The notes under the pieces are model-generated. The model searched no databases, was not told the DNA's origin, and saw only the letters and a program-made list of their open reading frames with translations. A program made the translations under genes and the position numbers. This document shows positions 1-10,300 of a stretch of DNA of 45,439 nucleotides, one piece after another. Source of the DNA: Bruticola sp004554425 (GTDB lineage Bacteria; Vulcanimicrobiota; Xenobia; Xenobiales; Xenobiaceae); the NCBI GenBank assembly GCA_958366945.1, contig CATXCY010000020.1, forward strand, positions 1 to 45,439, in the 5' to 3' direction. Position 1 is the stretch's first letter. Each line of letters starts with the position of its first letter.

Positions 1-54
1 CCATTCATCCCACGGTCTAAAGACCGTGGGTTTTCTGGCTGGGTATCTTATAAA
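1..54. repeat. Left copy of 54-bp end repeat with hairpin
   Basis: These 54 bases recur in inverted orientation at 45385-45438 with one mismatch (base 10 here, base 45429 there). The repeat contains a perfect hairpin: arm CCCACGGTCT at 9-18, loop AA, arm AGACCGTGGG at 21-30, followed by TTTTCT, which also resembles a rho-independent terminator reading rightward. On the minus strand the hairpin followed by GATGAATGG resembles the right-end hairpins of IS200/IS605-type elements, but no transposase or TnpB gene adjoins it inside the window. The repeat may continue beyond the window edge. It is probably a dispersed repeat at which the sequence was cut or assembly stopped. Confidence 0.8.
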
Positions 55-128
55 ATTATGTTAATTTTCCTGAACTAAATTTCACAAATAAGCAACAAGA
101 CAACCTTTTTTTAAAGAGGCTAACCATT

Positions 129-174
129 TATAATACTAAGGAAAATAATTGCATTTTAGCCAGAACGTTCTGGC
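129..174 (+). promoter_or_regulatory. Promoter -10 and 16-bp palindrome upstream of the first gene
   Basis: A perfect -10 TATAAT lies at 129-134; the -35 region is only a T-rich stretch near 106-111. Downstream, at 159-174, is a perfect palindrome GCCAGAACGTTCTGGC, placed in the expected 5' leader about 20 bases after the start of transcription. It could be an operator or an mRNA hairpin. The gene then has a near-ideal ribosome site (AAGGAGG, 8 bases before ATG 203), so high expression is likely. Confidence 0.55.
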
Positions 175-202
175 CTTTAGCCTTGTAAGGAGGCCTATAT
201 AA

Positions 203-943
203 ATGGTTGCCCCTATCGGAATAAATACCAATACATATTCGCAAGCCAACGCTACTCGAAATATGCAGCAAGTTGGCGGTCAGAGCCAAGTAACTCGTAA
301 GAATGACGTCGCTCCCCAGAGCGAGACTCACAATACCGCTGCAGCCGATAACGTTCAGCTCTCCGAAGGCGTCTCTTTTGCTCAAGATGCTCAAGAAAAC
401 GCTACCCACGTAGGTGCTGCCCAAAATCAGTTTGAAGAAGAGATCGGCGATACTTTTGAAAGCGCCGAGGAGCCCGAAGTTGGCGCTGCTCAGTCCGGTG
501 CTGCTGGTACAGCTGAAGAAGCTGCCGCTCCTAAAGAGCCGCAAACTGACGAATACGGTTTCATTTTAATGGACGACCAGGGCAACACTATTGGCGGAAG
601 CGTTCCTACCGATGATGGTGGCGCTGGCACTCCTCCTCCAGTAGATGGCGACAACGGTGGTGCTGCTGGTGAAGTTCCTCCCGAGAATGGTGGAGCTGGT
701 GAGACCGAAAGTGCAGCAGCTCGCGCCGAGCGTCTCCAAAAGATGGAGCAGGATCGCGAAGCCGCTTTATCCATCCTCACTCAAATGCAAGCCGACCGTC
801 AGAAATGGCTGGCCGAGTTGATGAAGATCCTTTCCGACACTCAAGCTTCCATTTTTGATATTATTCAGCAAGCTGCCAACAACCGCGCTATGGCCTTCGA
901 TAGAGCTATGATGGGTTGGTCCAGAGTATTTAATGGCCACTAA
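203..943 (+). CDS. Disordered protein with C-terminal coiled coil, unknown function
   Basis: This 246-aa protein is not recognised. Residues 1-165 are low complexity, rich in Ala, Gly, Asn, Gln, Glu and Pro, with GGAG-type repeats around 135-165, and are probably disordered. Residues 165-246 look like a long amphipathic helix or coiled coil with regular Leu, Ile and Met spacing. There is no signal peptide or membrane segment. The ATG is fixed by AAGGAGG eight bases upstream. The gene is a single unit with its own TATAAT promoter and a strong terminator at 973-1027. The composition (flexible N-terminus, helical C-terminus) is seen in secreted translocator-like or structural proteins, but nothing here demonstrates that role. 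Confidence 0.8.
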   Translation: MVAPIGINTNTYSQANATRNMQQVGGQSQVTRKNDVAPQSETHNTAAADNVQLSEGVSFAQDAQENATHVGAAQNQFEEEIGDTFESAEEPEVGAAQSGAAGTAEEAAAPKEPQTDEYGFILMDDQGNTIGGSVPTDDGGAGTPPPVDGDNGGAAGEVPPENGGAGETESAAARAERLQKMEQDREAALSILTQMQADRQKWLAELMKILSDTQASIFDIIQQAANNRAMAFDRAMMGWSRVFNGH

Positions 944-972
944 TTGAGCCAAGCTTAGCTATATAAAATAAA

Positions 973-1027
973 GGGCTGCGTGCTCGCCATATAGACAATA
1001 CTTATGGCGAACGCGGCTCTTTTTTTT
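973..1027 (+). terminator. Rho-independent terminator of the first gene
   Basis: Two stacked helices (973-980 with 1012-1019, and TCGCCATA 984-991 with TATGGCGA 1003-1010) are followed by a T run up to 1027. It ends the 203-943 transcript. Confidence 0.88.
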
Positions 1028-1212
1028 GCCCAATTGCCGTAAAGGGCCACCGCCTTCAAACCTGGAGATATAAGATACGTCAACCTAATTTACGTAATCA
1101 ATTTAAGCTTGACAATTATTATGCCTTTTTCGCCATTGCCGTATGCAACAGGAAAGAAATTTTTTTTGCCAACTATCTAATTTCGCTGTAGCTAAATTTT
1201 AGGCTATTGACA
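1028..1212. other. Intergenic spacer, no gene seen
   Basis: With the two flanking terminators this makes a 361-base gap between convergent genes. It contains two TTGACA hexamers (near 1109 and 1207) but neither has a recognisable -10 at the right distance. No open reading frame or RNA gene is supported. Confidence 0.5.
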
Positions 1213-1263
1213 CAAAAAAAATGCCCTCTTCACCGGCTTTCCATCCTAGAAAGAGAGCATTTT
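1213..1263 (-). terminator. Terminator of the ATP-grasp gene
   Basis: ATGCCCTCTT (1221-1230) pairs with AAGAGAGCAT (1251-1260) with one mismatch. The run of A at 1214-1221 gives the U tract on the minus strand. Confidence 0.8.
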
Positions 1264-1304
1264 ACGAATGCACCATTTAGCTTTTCTGCTTAAATTTTAC
1301 TCAG

Positions 1305-2222
1305 CTAAATGTTTTTCCAATTGGCAGTAATATCGTTACGAGCTCCAGCTTTAGCTTTTTCGATCAACAAATCAGCCATCTTATTAACAGCCCAAGGGAA
1401 GTGAGCGTCTCTCAAAGAGCGATAGTCAAAGTCGCAAACATAATTGGTAATATCGATAGCGTAAAGCACGTGGTCTTTAACAGCGAACTCTAAAGCGTTC
1501 ATGTCATAGCCAATAGCACTATTAAATTTAATAGTATATTCTTCAGCTTTAGCTAAATCGGCAGGATCAAGCACTCCCTGATCTTGGACATATTCGCCCT
1601 GGCCCATAGGACGAGGGATATAACGAATAGCTCTAGCATTAGTACGACCTATACTTAAGCAACGAATATAATCTTCCCAAGCGATAAACTCTTGCAAAGT
1701 CATGGTCAAACTGCCAGACTCGCTGTAAGCTTTTATAGCATCTTCTTTACTATAAATTTTGTAAACGCTCTTCCAACCGCCACCAAAAGCGGGCTTCATA
1801 ATACAAGGTAAGCCAACCTCCGCTAAGCGAGCGTCCCAATCGATAGGCCACATATTGCGCAAAGAACCAGCTGTAATATCGGCAGTGTAAGCTAAGTTGG
1901 GCAGTACCACTGTCTTAGGCACGGGAATACCTAAGCGTTTGGCTAAAGAATAGCCAAAGAACTTGTCATCAACATTCATCCAGAAAGGGTTATTGACAAC
2001 ATATGTACCTTGCAAAGAGGCTTGCTTTAAATAAACTTGATAGTAAGGTACTTCGTGAGAGATACGATCTAAAATAGCGCCGTAAGGACATTTTTCACCA
2101 CAGCTGGTACCGCCCAAGTGAATATATTCAGCTTGTACACCACAGTCACGGCGATTTATTTCTGCCAACACGCCATCAGGGAAACTATCCTCACGACCGC
2201 GCAAAATACCGACTTTCAACAT
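1305..2222 (-). CDS. ATP-grasp family protein (carboxylate-amine ligase type)
   Basis: This 305-aa protein has the layout of a glutathione-synthetase/RimK-like ATP-grasp ligase. The N-terminal part is a Rossmann-like substrate domain. An ATP-binding segment IMKPAFGGGWKS at 141-152 carries Lys143 and a Gly loop. An LQEFI strand (Glu178) is expected to contact adenine, and DITN (Asp257, Asn260) is at the usual metal-binding place. Such enzymes activate a carboxylate as acyl phosphate and join it to an amine; the substrate cannot be read from the sequence. Cys41 and Cys45 near the N-terminus are unusual. The ATG has a GGAGG 12 bases upstream. It is the last gene of the minus-strand block that begins with rpoB, with its own terminator. 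Confidence 0.75.
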   Translation of the reverse strand: MLKVGILRGREDSFPDGVLAEINRRDCGVQAEYIHLGGTSCGEKCPYGAILDRISHEVPYYQVYLKQASLQGTYVVNNPFWMNVDDKFFGYSLAKRLGIPVPKTVVLPNLAYTADITAGSLRNMWPIDWDARLAEVGLPCIMKPAFGGGWKSVYKIYSKEDAIKAYSESGSLTMTLQEFIAWEDYIRCLSIGRTNARAIRYIPRPMGQGEYVQDQGVLDPADLAKAEEYTIKFNSAIGYDMNALEFAVKDHVLYAIDITNYVCDFDYRSLRDAHFPWAVNKMADLLIEKAKAGARNDITANWKNI

Positions 2223-2306
2223 ATTGTAAACAACCCTCCTCGACGGAATAGGCGACCCATAGGCCGCTGCTTAAAAATGTTTGTTAGTTCGAAGAACTCA
2301 CTATGG

Positions 2307-3338
2307 TCAGCGTCTTTTATTAAAATGAGCTAAAGCCCAATTGCGCACGCCTAAATCATCATCATGCAAAGCGCTACGCAAAAATTCATCACTTTCTGTC
2401 TCGGCAGCTAAAGCATAAGCACGACGGCGCACACTGGCATCGCCATAATTGCGACAAAGATCATAAAGTGCTGTACATTGCACTTTAAATTTCTGATTTT
2501 GCAAATCTATGCGCTCTTCAGGATCCATAAGAGACATTAAATCTAGGACGCCATGCAAAAGAGGCATTATATCGTCGCTCCAATAAGAAATATTCTCAAC
2601 AATATGGCGGAGAACTTTAGGAGCATTTTCTGTAGCTTTAGCTAAGCATGTAACTGCTTTTCTAGCTAAGAAATTTGGAGCGTAAACAGGCTGCTTCAAG
2701 AAACCGCTAGAGACGCTTTTTTCAACATCAAGACCTAAAGCCCATTGGCAAATAGTAAGCTTATTGTCGGCAGTAAAACCACGTATTCCCAAGGATTGCT
2801 CTATAAGGGCCAAACGTCCCTCTTTGGAGAGATAATCGCTAACTAAGAGGCAAATAAATAGACAAACTCTATCGTTATTACTTAATTCCGGCTTGCTCAC
2901 TAAAGATTTACCGCAATATAAGCTTTCCTCTTTTTTCAAAGGCTCAAGCGAAGCCTCTCTAGCGAAATTTACTTCCGTCTCAGGGTTGATAAGCTCACAG
3001 GCGAAACTGATAATCTTATCGACCATAATAGTTTCTCCGGCATTTTCGCAAAGCCAAGCCATAGCTAAAATACCGCCGGGAGAGACCTGAATCAATTGGC
3101 TGAGAGCCTTCTGGCGTGTACTATCATTTAACTTTTTAGTTTTGAATATCTCACGAGCTAAAGCATCAATCCAATCTTGCTCTGTTACATAAGCCTGTTC
3201 TCCGGCCACATCACGTTTCATACAACGTTGCAAACGTCTGCGAGCCGCCCCCTTAACTTGCTGTAAGGCTGCGCTACTGAAAACCTCGTCCAAAAGAAAA
3301 TCCTCCCAACGAGAGCTTGGGATATCACTCTTTCCCAA
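2307..3338 (-). CDS. HEAT-like helical repeat protein, unknown function
   Basis: A 343-aa, almost wholly alpha-helical, cytoplasmic protein without a signal peptide. The C-terminal about 90 residues carry HEAT/armadillo-like units (for example SVRRRAYALAAE and LGVRNWALAHF). I do not recognise a named family. The start is a TTG with AAGG eight bases upstream; an internal ATG at residue 40 is possible but would remove conserved-looking helix. It lies between rpoC and the ATP-grasp gene, 84 bases from the latter, separated from rpoC by a terminator. HEAT-like proteins usually serve as protein-binding scaffolds; that is family knowledge only. Confidence 0.65.
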   Translation of the reverse strand: MGKSDIPSSRWEDFLLDEVFSSAALQQVKGAARRRLQRCMKRDVAGEQAYVTEQDWIDALAREIFKTKKLNDSTRQKALSQLIQVSPGGILAMAWLCENAGETIMVDKIISFACELINPETEVNFAREASLEPLKKEESLYCGKSLVSKPELSNNDRVCLFICLLVSDYLSKEGRLALIEQSLGIRGFTADNKLTICQWALGLDVEKSVSSGFLKQPVYAPNFLARKAVTCLAKATENAPKVLRHIVENISYWSDDIMPLLHGVLDLMSLMDPEERIDLQNQKFKVQCTALYDLCRNYGDASVRRRAYALAAETESDEFLRSALHDDDLGVRNWALAHFNKRR

Positions 3339-3416
3339 CTCCGTTACCTTACTTATTCCCTGTCCACTTTAGCAAAAAAGAGCAAAAAACCTGCTCATGC
3401 TAGAGTGAGCAAAGAC

Positions 3417-3463
3417 CAAAAAGGCGGGCCCGCCCTTATAAATAAAACAAGAACGACCCGCCT
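3417..3463 (-). terminator. Terminator downstream of rpoC
   Basis: GGCGGG/CCCGCC arms (3423-3434 contains the 12-bp palindrome GGCGGGCCCGCC; a second CCCGCC is at 3457-3462) precede a T run on the minus strand (A run 3418-3422). Alternative pairings exist, but each ends in the same U tract. Confidence 0.7.
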
Positions 3464-3533
3464 CCCACATGAACGCAAGTGAATGAGAACCGAATGGCTT
3501 TAGGACCACCGGCTCTCATCTCTAGCTTTCAAT

Positions 3534-6500
3534 CTAGAAATTAAAGGGACTGCTACCCAAGCTTACAGCCAAGCTGTCTTCAGGAGCAAGCGAACTATCG
3601 AATACCGAGGGTTCTTCATGCTTAGTCTCCTCATAGACCTTAGCGCCATGTAAGCCAATCTTCACCTGGCGATATTGCTCCATACCAGTACCGGCGGGGA
3701 TCAACTTACCGATGATGACATTTTCCTTCAAGCCACGCAAGTGGTCAACTTTACCATTGATAGCGGCTTCAGTGAGCACCTTAGTAGTCTCTTGGAAGGA
3801 AGCTGCTGACAAGAAGGAGTCGGTAGCCAAAGAAGCTTTGGTAACGCCCAAGAGCACGGGCTCGAAAGTAGCGAAAGCTCTGAGCTTATCGGCAGCACCA
3901 GCTTCTCCAAATTCAGCAATAAGTTTATCGTTTTCGGCGCGAACCATATTATTCTGGCTCTCAACATAAAGCACATCTTGTAAGCTGCCAGGCAACATGT
4001 TGGTATCGCCAGCATCGGTAATACGTACTTTACGCAGCATTTGACGCACAATAACTTCTACGTGCTTATCGCTGATGTCTACACCTTGATCGCGGTATAC
4101 GGTTTGTACCTGGTCTACGATGTAGCGCTGTACATGCTCTAAGCCTTTAATGCGCAAAATGTCATGAGGATTCATGAAGCCATCGACAATGACGTCGCCA
4201 GCTACCACGGTGTCACCTTCGGTAACATTGAGTCTGGCATTGTGAGGCACCAACATGTCGAATTCATCTTCGACACTACCGTCGGCACGGCGACGAGTGA
4301 TGGTAACCTTTTGCTGGCCTTTCTCTTCACCAAGAGTGACAACACCACTGATCTCGGCCAAGAAGCCCAAGTTCTTAGGCTTGCGAGCTTCGAAGAGTTC
4401 TTCTACACGAGGCAAACCTTGTACGATGTCTTCCTGAGCTACACCACCGGTGTGGAAGGTACGCAAGGTCAACTGAGTACCAGGCTCACCAATGGACTGA
4501 GCAGCTACAATACCGACAGTCTCACCGATTTCGACGGGCTTACCGGTAGCCAAGTTGCGGCCATAGCACTTAGCGCAAACGCCATGCTCAGCGTGGCAAG
4601 TCATAACAGAACGGATTCTGAAGCCGGGACGATACCAAGTATGGCGATCCTCCGGATTGGGCTTAATGAAACCGCTGGCATCGGCGTCGCGGGAGAGCCA
4701 ACGCTCGATATCGGCAGCCTGCTCTTCTTCGATCAGATCGCCGGAGCTAATGTGGCAAGGATTACCACTCTTGTCCTCATAATCGAGGTCTTGAGCAGCG
4801 TAACGACCAGTCAGACGCTCAGCTAAGCGCATCTTGACATCGTTGCCATTGACAGCAGGCTCAACCAAAATACCATGGCTGGTACCGCAATCGGCTTCGC
4901 GCACGATAATGTCCTGAGAGACATCGATCAAGCGGCGAGTAAGGTAACCAGAGTCAGCCGTACGCAAAGCGGTGTCGGCCAGACCTTTACGAGCGCCGTG
5001 AGTACCGATGAAGTATTCTAATACGGTCAAACCTTCACGCAAGTTGGCGCGAATAGGCATCGGGATGATCTTACCAGTCGGGTCAGCCATCAAACCGCGC
5101 ATACCGGCCAGCTGTTTTACCTGGGATGGGTTACCACGAGCACCGGAAGTTGCCATCATAAACACCGGGTTCAAGCGATCTAAGTGGCGCATCATCGCTG
5201 AACCAACTTCCTCTGTGGCGTCAGCCCAAATCTTGTTGAGCTGCAAATAGTGTTCGTTTTCAGTCAAGAAACCTCTGGCTAAGAAGCGATCGGCCACGGC
5301 GACCTTTTCATCGGCGTGAGCCAAAATGCGGCCTTTCTCAGGAGGAATCTTAATATCGTGTACGCTGATAGACGTACCAGAGCGAGTGGCGAACTTGTAG
5401 CCCAGAGCCTTGAGGTTATCAAGGAAAGCAGCTGTTTTAGTGTTGCCATGGGCTGAGTGAGTGCGCTTAACCAGTGCGACAATATCTTTCTTGCCGAAGG
5501 GATGGTTAAATTCGGCAAAGACCATACGGCCTTTACCCAACTTGCGACCGTCGCCGGGCATGATGGAATCTTCGCGTATATTGTCAGGAACAGCACCCCA
5601 CATAAGCAAACGACCCACTGTGGTGGAAACGCGCTCATTAAACAGGCTGACGAAAATGGGAGCCTGAATTTCAACTACGCCAGATTCGTAAGCTAAAATG
5701 GCCTCGTTGACGGAGCTAAAGCACTTGCCTTCGCCTTTGGAGTCGTGCTTTTCAATGGTGAGGTAATACATACCCAATACCATGTCTTGGGTAGGCACAG
5801 TAGCGGGAGAGCCGTAAGCAGGCAAGAGAATGTTGTGCGCAGACAACATGAGAATGCGGGCTTCGGCCTGAGCGCCGGCAGACAAAGGAAGGTGAACAGC
5901 CATCTGGTCACCGTCGAAGTCGGCGTTGTAAGGAGTACACACCAAAGGATGGAGCTGTAAAGCTTTACCTTCTACCAACACGGGCTCGAAAGCCTGAATG
6001 CCCAAGCGGTGCAGCGTTGGGGCGCGGTTGAGCAGAACGGGATGATCTACAATAACCTCTTCCAAAGCATCCCAAACTTCGGCGCGGGCTTTTTCGACCA
6101 TGCGTTTGGCAGCTTTAATATTGAGAGCCTTGCCATTGTCAACCAAGTTCTTCATGACAAAGGGCTTGAAGAGCTCTAAAGCCATTTCTTTAGGCAAACC
6201 GCACTGGTGCAATTTTAACTTCGGGCCGACTACAATTACGGAACGGCCGGAGTAGTCGACACGCTTACCGAGCAAGTTCTGACGGAAACGACCTTGCTTA
6301 CCTTTGAGCATATCAGATAAGCTCTTCAAAGGACGGCTGTTGGGGCCAGTGACGGGACGACCGCGACGGCCGTTGTCAATCAAGGCATCGACAGCTTCTT
6401 GAAGCATGCGCTTTTCGTTCTTGACGATAATGTCGGGAGCCCCTAAATCCTGCAAACGACGCAAACGGTTGTTACGGTTGATAACACGGCGGTATAAGTC

Positions 6501-7271
6501 GTTTAAGTCAGAAGTGGCAAAACGAGCGCCATCGAGCTGCACCATAGGGCGCAAATCGGGAGGGATGATGGGAATAACCGTCAAGACCATCCACTCAGGG
6601 CGGTTGCCGGACTTACGGAAAGCTTCAACAACTTCCAAGCGCTTTATAGCTTTGGCTTTGCGCTGTCCGCTCTGCTCTACGATGTCGGTGCGCAGTTCTT
6701 CGTAAAGTTTATCTAAGTCGATCTCTTTGAGAAGCTCTTGAATAGCTTCAGCACCCATGCCGGCACGGAAATTGCCATAAGGATACTTTTCTTTGAGCTC
6801 GCGGTATTCTTGCTCGGAGAGGAGCTGGTACTTTTTGAGGCCGATCTCCGGATCACCGGGATCGATCACAATGTAGCTGCTGAAATAGATAACCTTCTCC
6901 AAATTGCGAGGAGAAAGCTCGAGGAGCAAGCCTATACGAGAAGGCACGCCCTTAAAGTACCAAATATGCGTCACGGGAGAGGCCAAATTGATGTGGCCCA
7001 TGCGCTCGCGGCGCACTTTAGCGCGGGTAATTTCTACACCGCACTTATCGCAAATCAAACCCTTGTGACGTACGCGTTTATACTTACCGCAATGGCACTC
7101 CCAGTCTTTAACCGGACCAAAAATGCGCTCGCAGAAAAGTCCATCGCGCTCAGGTTTGAGAGTTCTATAGTTAATAGTTTCGGGCTTCTTGACTTCGCCG
7201 AACGACCATTTACGAATCTGTTCGGGAGAGGCAAGACCTATTTGCATAGCCTCAAAATTATTGACATCCAT
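3534..7271 (-). CDS. rpoC: DNA-directed RNA polymerase beta' subunit
   Basis: This 1245-aa subunit forms the catalytic half of RNA polymerase with beta. The N-terminal zinc site has Cys59, Cys61, Cys74 and Cys77. The catalytic metal loop NADFDGD is at 449-455, with all three aspartates. The bridge-helix/trigger-loop region is intact (GARGNPSQVKQLAGMRG, then the HGARKGLADTALRTADSGYL region). The second zinc site is present (EADCGTSHG and CHAEHGVCAKCYG). The length fits the compact Gram-positive-like form, without the large trigger-loop insertion of Proteobacteria and without a cyanobacterial split. The ATG follows AGGAGG at 12 bases. rpoB is immediately upstream with a 103-base gap, so the two are co-transcribed. 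Confidence 0.98.
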   Translation of the reverse strand: MDVNNFEAMQIGLASPEQIRKWSFGEVKKPETINYRTLKPERDGLFCERIFGPVKDWECHCGKYKRVRHKGLICDKCGVEITRAKVRRERMGHINLASPVTHIWYFKGVPSRIGLLLELSPRNLEKVIYFSSYIVIDPGDPEIGLKKYQLLSEQEYRELKEKYPYGNFRAGMGAEAIQELLKEIDLDKLYEELRTDIVEQSGQRKAKAIKRLEVVEAFRKSGNRPEWMVLTVIPIIPPDLRPMVQLDGARFATSDLNDLYRRVINRNNRLRRLQDLGAPDIIVKNEKRMLQEAVDALIDNGRRGRPVTGPNSRPLKSLSDMLKGKQGRFRQNLLGKRVDYSGRSVIVVGPKLKLHQCGLPKEMALELFKPFVMKNLVDNGKALNIKAAKRMVEKARAEVWDALEEVIVDHPVLLNRAPTLHRLGIQAFEPVLVEGKALQLHPLVCTPYNADFDGDQMAVHLPLSAGAQAEARILMLSAHNILLPAYGSPATVPTQDMVLGMYYLTIEKHDSKGEGKCFSSVNEAILAYESGVVEIQAPIFVSLFNERVSTTVGRLLMWGAVPDNIREDSIMPGDGRKLGKGRMVFAEFNHPFGKKDIVALVKRTHSAHGNTKTAAFLDNLKALGYKFATRSGTSISVHDIKIPPEKGRILAHADEKVAVADRFLARGFLTENEHYLQLNKIWADATEEVGSAMMRHLDRLNPVFMMATSGARGNPSQVKQLAGMRGLMADPTGKIIPMPIRANLREGLTVLEYFIGTHGARKGLADTALRTADSGYLTRRLIDVSQDIIVREADCGTSHGILVEPAVNGNDVKMRLAERLTGRYAAQDLDYEDKSGNPCHISSGDLIEEEQAADIERWLSRDADASGFIKPNPEDRHTWYRPGFRIRSVMTCHAEHGVCAKCYGRNLATGKPVEIGETVGIVAAQSIGEPGTQLTLRTFHTGGVAQEDIVQGLPRVEELFEARKPKNLGFLAEISGVVTLGEEKGQQKVTITRRRADGSVEDEFDMLVPHNARLNVTEGDTVVAGDVIVDGFMNPHDILRIKGLEHVQRYIVDQVQTVYRDQGVDISDKHVEVIVRQMLRKVRITDAGDTNMLPGSLQDVLYVESQNNMVRAENDKLIAEFGEAGAADKLRAFATFEPVLLGVTKASLATDSFLSAASFQETTKVLTEAAINGKVDHLRGLKENVIIGKLIPAGTGMEQYRQVKIGLHGAKVYEETKHEEPSVFDSSLAPEDSLAVSLGSSPFNF

Positions 7272-7374
7272 ATTAACTTGAGTCCTCCTGGTGGGCGGCA
7301 GAAGATAGGCTTCATGTACAACCTCTCTCTTCTGCCAGCCGCAGTAAGAGCTTTTAACCTAAGAAGCCTTAGAT

Positions 7375-10300
7375 TTAAGCCAGAGCATTATCGGACATAC
7401 CAAAGATTTCGTGCGATCCACTGCTGTGCACTTGCTCTTGTTCTTCCACCGAGCGAATCTCGATCTCACGTCCGTTGGAGCCCAGAATCTTGACATCCAG
7501 GGCCAAACTCTGCAATTCCTTAATGAGTACTTTGAAGGACTCAGGAACGCCGGGTTCGAGAACATTTTCACCCTTAACAATGGCTTCGTAAGTCTTGACA
7601 CGACCCAAAACGTCGTCGGACTTAACAGTAAGAAGCTCTTGGAGAGTGTAAGCAGCGCCATAAGCTTCGAGGGCCCAGACTTCCATTTCACCGAAGCGCT
7701 GGCCACCGAACTGGGCTTTACCGCCCAAAGGCTGTTGAGTAATCAAGCTGTAAGGACCGGTGGAGCGAGCGTGAATCTTGTCATCCACCAAGTGGGCCAA
7801 CTTGAGCATGTAGATCTGACCGACAGTGACGCGACCATCGTAAGGCTCACCAGTACGTCCATCGTAAAGAACGGTCTTGCCGTCGACGACAACGTGTCTG
7901 CGGTAAAGCTCGATATAAGTCGCGATTTCGCGAATTTGCTCTAAGCTGTAATGTTTACGGTGACCGATAAGGACTTCACCTAAACGGTCTTCCAAGCTGC
8001 GCTCACGCAGAACTTGATTTACTTCGTTGATATCAACGTCGTAACCGCGCAATTCTTTGATGATAGTAGCAGCTAACTGATTTTCAGGAGTCTCATCGAT
8101 AATTTTCTTGAGCTCTTGAGTAGTGTAGATAAGCTTGGTCTTGTTTTTGATAAACTCTTGCAAACGAGAGATACGGCTAGGCTCATCCAAAACGTAGACC
8201 AACTCTTCGGTATTGAGATAGACGCCTTTGCGCTGCAAGTCAGCTTGCAAGTTGGCGGTATTCATCACATAACGAAGCTCTTCTTCAGAAGCAGAGTCGA
8301 AAACAGGGACCTCTACGCGGAAACGAGGCTTACCGGGATCGGAAAGCATGGCCATAGCCAAGCCCAAATGAGTTTCCAAAATCTGACCGATGTTCATACG
8401 AGAAGGTACACCCAAGGGGTTCAGAACAATCTGAACGGGAGTGCCATCGGGCAAATAAGGCATATCTTCAATAGGCATAACGCGAGAGACTACACCTTTG
8501 TTACCGTGACGTCCGGCCATCTTGTCGCCTTGCATAATCTTACGCTTTTGAGCGACATAGACGCGCACTAACTTATTGACGCCGGGCTTAAGGTCGGTAG
8601 ACTTCTTGCCACCATTTTCTTCGTCATCGCGGTTGAAAACCTTAACGTCGATAACTTTACCCTTCTGGCCATGAGGCACTTTAAGGGAAGTATCGCGCAC
8701 GTCGCGGGCTTTCTCACCGAAAATAGCACGGAGCAAGCGCTCCTCGGCGGTAAGTTCAGTCTCGCCCTTAGGAGTGACTTTACCTACCAAGATGTCTTCA
8801 GTGTTGACCTCAGCACCGATACGAACGATACCGTTTTCGTCGAGATCTTTGAGAGCATCTTCACCAACACTAGGAATATCACGAGTAATCTCTTCAGCAC
8901 CAAGCTTGGTGTCGCGAGCTTCGCACTCATGCTCTTCGATGTGAATGGAGGTAAATACGTCGTCGCGGGCCACTTCTTCGCTAAGCAAGATAGCGTCTTC
9001 GTAGTTATAACCTTCCCAAGGCATAAACGCGACTAAGACGTTGCGTCCTAAGGCTAACTCTCCGTTTACAGAAGAAGCGCCATCAGCCAAAACGCTGCGC
9101 ACATCAACGCGCTGTCCCAAGCTCACAGCAGGACGCTGGTTGATGCAAGTGCCGGCGTTAGAACGCTTAAACTTACGTAAATGATAGACATGCTCTTGAC
9201 CGAGCTCGTCGGTGACAGTAACAGCGGTAGCGGAAACTGCGCTGACATAGCCCTTGTGTTTGGAAACAACCAAAGCACCTGAGTCGGTAGCAGCTCTGTA
9301 TTCCATACCAGTACCGACAATAGGAGCCTGAGGAGAGAGTAAAGGTACAGCTTGGCGCTGCATGTTTGCACCCATGAGGGCTCGGTTGGCGTCGTCGTGC
9401 TCCAAGAATGGAATCAAGGCCGTAGCTACAGAGACGATTTGCTTAGGAGTTACGTCCATGAAGTCGACTTCTTCACGAGCTACAACAGTGGTCTCTTTCT
9501 TGCCACGCTTACGGCGAACTACCACACGGTCGTCAATAATATTGCTGCGCTCGTCGAGACGGGTGTTGGCCTGACAAATTACATATTCGTCTTCTACATC
9601 GGCGTCTTGGTACTGAATTTCGTCGGTAACGTGTACGCGCACAGGCACTTTGACGTCTTGGGCCAACAACTCATCGTAATCACGGCGCTCGATAATGTCT
9701 CCACTGTGGAAAACAGCACCGGTGCTGGGATTGGTAACGTCGGCGGAAAGAATCAGATTGACTTTGCGGTAAGGAGCCTCAATGAAGCCGAAAGAGTTTA
9801 CTCGACCATAAGTAGCCAGAGAACCGATCAAACCGATGTTAGGGCCTTCAGGAGTTTCAATAGGACAGATACGGCCATAGTGAGAGTCGTGTACGTCGCG
9901 GACTTCGAAGCCAGCACGCTCACGGGAGAGACCGCCAGGGCCTAAGGCAGACAGACGGCGCTTGTGAGTAAGCTCGGCCAGCATGTTGGTTTGGTCCATA
10001 AACTGGGAGAGCTGAGAAGATCCGAAGAACTCTTTGATGGCAGCAGTTACGGGGCGAGTGTTGATGAGCAGCTGAGGAGTGATCGTTTCCACATCCTGTA
10101 CAGACATACGCTCACGCACTACGCGCTCCAAGCGGAGCAAACCGACGCGGAACTGATTTTGAAGCAGCTCGCCTACGCCACGGATACGACGGTTGCCTAA
10201 GTGGTCGATATCGTCATGCTTTACCAATACATCGAAGCTGTCTTCGCTGTCGGCTTTGAGCTTCATGACGCCATTTTCGACATAAAGATGGAGACCTTCG

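Noticed and set aside
4164..4826. A 220-codon plus-strand frame inside rpoC, and similar frames at 6738-7493 and 9352-9945
   Set aside because: They are opposite-strand shadows of highly conserved rpoC and rpoB codons, without ribosome sites.
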